NCBI RefSeq assembly: GCF_031877795.1
Contig: NC_133954.1
Coordinates: 5,361,256 to 5,425,255, forward strand
DNA: 64,000 bases
From: Strix aluco
Taxonomy: Eukaryota > Chordata > Aves > Strigiformes > Strigidae
Reading direction: 5' to 3'
The first letter of the stretch is position 1. Each line of letters opens with the position of its first letter. The position numbers were made by a program, and so were the translations under genes. Shown here piece after piece: positions 62,781-64,000 of the stretch. A model generated the notes under the pieces. That model did not search any database and was not told where the DNA came from. It saw only the letters and a program-made list of their open reading frames with translations.

Positions 62781-64000
62781 AGAAGAAGAAGAAGAAGAAG
62801 AAGAAGAAGAAGGAGGAGGAGGAGGAGGATGAGGATGAAAGTTCAGTTCCTTAGCCTGAGCTTTGCCCTGAGCCTTGTCACCCTGCTGCAGACCTTCCTG
62901 CCCCGAGCAGCAGCCTGGCAGGGACCTTCTGGCTCAGCTGTGGGCTCCTGTCCCTGCCCCAGAGCCTCTTCCAGGTCCATGCTGCCCTGTTCAGCTCCAG
63001 CACCTACATCTCTGCAGGCAAACTCTCTTCTCCAGCCTCATTTCATTTTTTTTCTGAGATGGGGAGAGGTGCCTTGTCCGGGCTGTGCACTGGGTACGTG
63101 TCCCTGCTACCTGTGATCCTGCCGGACGGCCGGGACACAGGGCTTTTCTCTCCATGTTTTGTTGGTGTTTCTAAATGAAGACCAGGCTGGTCCCTCACCC
63201 TCAAAGCCCTCACACCCCTCAAAGCCAAGATTTCCATTGCAACCATGGGTGGGCTGAGCTTCCCCTCTCCTCCCTCAAAGCCGCCAGGAGAGCCAGGATG
63301 AAACCCTGTGACCTCAAATCTGTGCTGAACTGGGGTGGCCACCCAACAGAAACCATTTAAATGCCCTTTCTCCTGAGGACATTGGTTTCCCCAGCTGAGG
63401 GTGGGATCTGCTGCAGGTTTTTATGGGTGTCCCTGCACCAAGCAAGAGGGGTTGGAAGGGGAGAGGAGCTGTGTCCTGAGTTTAGCTGTTGCTTCCCCAT
63501 GGGGATGCAAAGGAGAACAGCACAGGGATGTTCACACAGGGCCCACAAATCACCCCCAAAAGCCTTTTTCCTGTCATTTCTCCTCTGCTCCCAGGCAGCA
63601 AACCCCATGGAGCAAAAGGATGTGTCTTGGCCACGGCCTCAGCAATGTGCTGGCCCTATCCTCAGGGCTCTGAGAGCAATAAATGATAAAAAAACCAAAA
63701 CAATCCTTCTTTCCTGCCACCTGCAACCACAGCTGGACAGGCTCCGCACCCGCTTGGCACGGGGCTCCTGCCAAAACCAGCCAGCCAGCTGAGGAAGTGT
63801 CCCATCTCTGTGCCCTCCCCTGCACCCCAAGGGCAAGCAAAACCCAAAACCCGAGGCAGGCATTGAGCCCCAAGCCCCTGTGGGTCCTCCCTGGCTCCGC
63901 TGTGCCCGGGGCTGGCTTCCTACACAAAGCAGGATTGAGACTGGCGATTGCAAAGCTTAAAACTAAACCATTTAAAGCCAGACCTGGGTGAAGTCCCTCA
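61941..64000. other. CD79B upstream region, no confident exon
   Basis: Apart from the GAA tract nothing is supported. Short minus-strand frames with hydrophobic stretches near 62010 and 63900 were examined for a signal peptide, but neither has a good donor in the required phase. Confidence 0.5.
62682..62836. repeat. (GAA)n / (AGG)n microsatellite, about 150 bp
   Basis: About 40 GAA triplets on the plus strand, flanked by AGG and GGA variants. It is a pure purine/pyrimidine mirror-type tract of the class that can form triplex DNA. It sits upstream of the located CD79B exons, either in intron 1 or in the 5' flank. The poly-Lys/Arg open frames are artefacts. Confidence 0.97.

Noticed and set aside
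62469-63116. Lys- or Arg-rich open frames over the GAA tract
   Set aside because: Trinucleotide repeat artefact; every frame is a homopolymer or EEE/KKK/RRR run.
63574-63927. Minus-strand 117-codon frame with hydrophobic stretch LNACLGFWVLLALGVQG
   Set aside because: Hydrophobic core is too far from the Met, no phase-1 donor follows, and overlapping frames are equally open. Kept only as a weak exon 1 candidate.

Overview
The window is a piece of bird nuclear DNA, probably from a GC-rich microchromosome. Three things point to this: a truncated CR1 LINE (the standard avian retroposon), a growth hormone gene very close to the chicken protein, and vertebrate split genes with short exons and small introns. 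Several differences from the chicken GH sequence as I remember it suggest a bird other than chicken; I cannot name the species.

Six protein-coding genes were found and all read on the minus strand. From high to low coordinates (the direction of transcription) they are: CD79B (the Ig-beta subunit of the B-cell receptor; exon 1 not located), GH (pituitary growth hormone; complete, 5 exons), RDM1 (RAD52-motif protein 1; complete, 7 coding exons), an LRRC37-family transmembrane leucine-rich-repeat protein (complete, 12 coding exons), PLEKHM1 (late endosome/lysosome adaptor; complete, 11 coding exons plus a probable 5'UTR exon), and the first three coding exons of ARHGAP27 (SH3, WW, PH, RhoGAP protein; it continues past base 1). 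Exon borders were set by hand from GT/AG sites and reading phase. For the four complete genes the phases close exactly, giving 217, 306, 821 and 1026 residues.

Layout. 1-7.0 kb: ARHGAP27 5' part, with a 1.7 kb hexamer satellite in one intron. 7.5-28.9 kb: PLEKHM1, with one CR1 copy in an intron and a CpG-rich promoter carrying CRE, ETS and GC-box motifs. 28.9-29.5 kb: long alternating CA/CG tract. 30.0-43.5 kb: LRRC37-type gene, with a 15-bp minisatellite just beyond its stop codon. 44.5-50.3 kb: RDM1. 50.5-54.9 kb: GH with TATA box and two POU1F1 (Pit-1) type sites. 55-58 kb: apparently empty intergenic DNA. About 58.5-62 kb: CD79B, followed by a (GAA)n tract at 62.7 kb.

The genes are not an operon. 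They share orientation and close spacing but serve different processes: B-cell signalling, hormone secretion, DNA repair, an unknown membrane role, lysosome traffic with autophagy, and Rho GTPase control. No RNA genes, CRISPR arrays, viral genes or new multi-gene system were seen. The best leads are the lean LRRC37 gene, the repeat structures, a tandem RRDS phosphosite-like array in ARHGAP27, and an apparent frame break in an ARHGAP27 exon.
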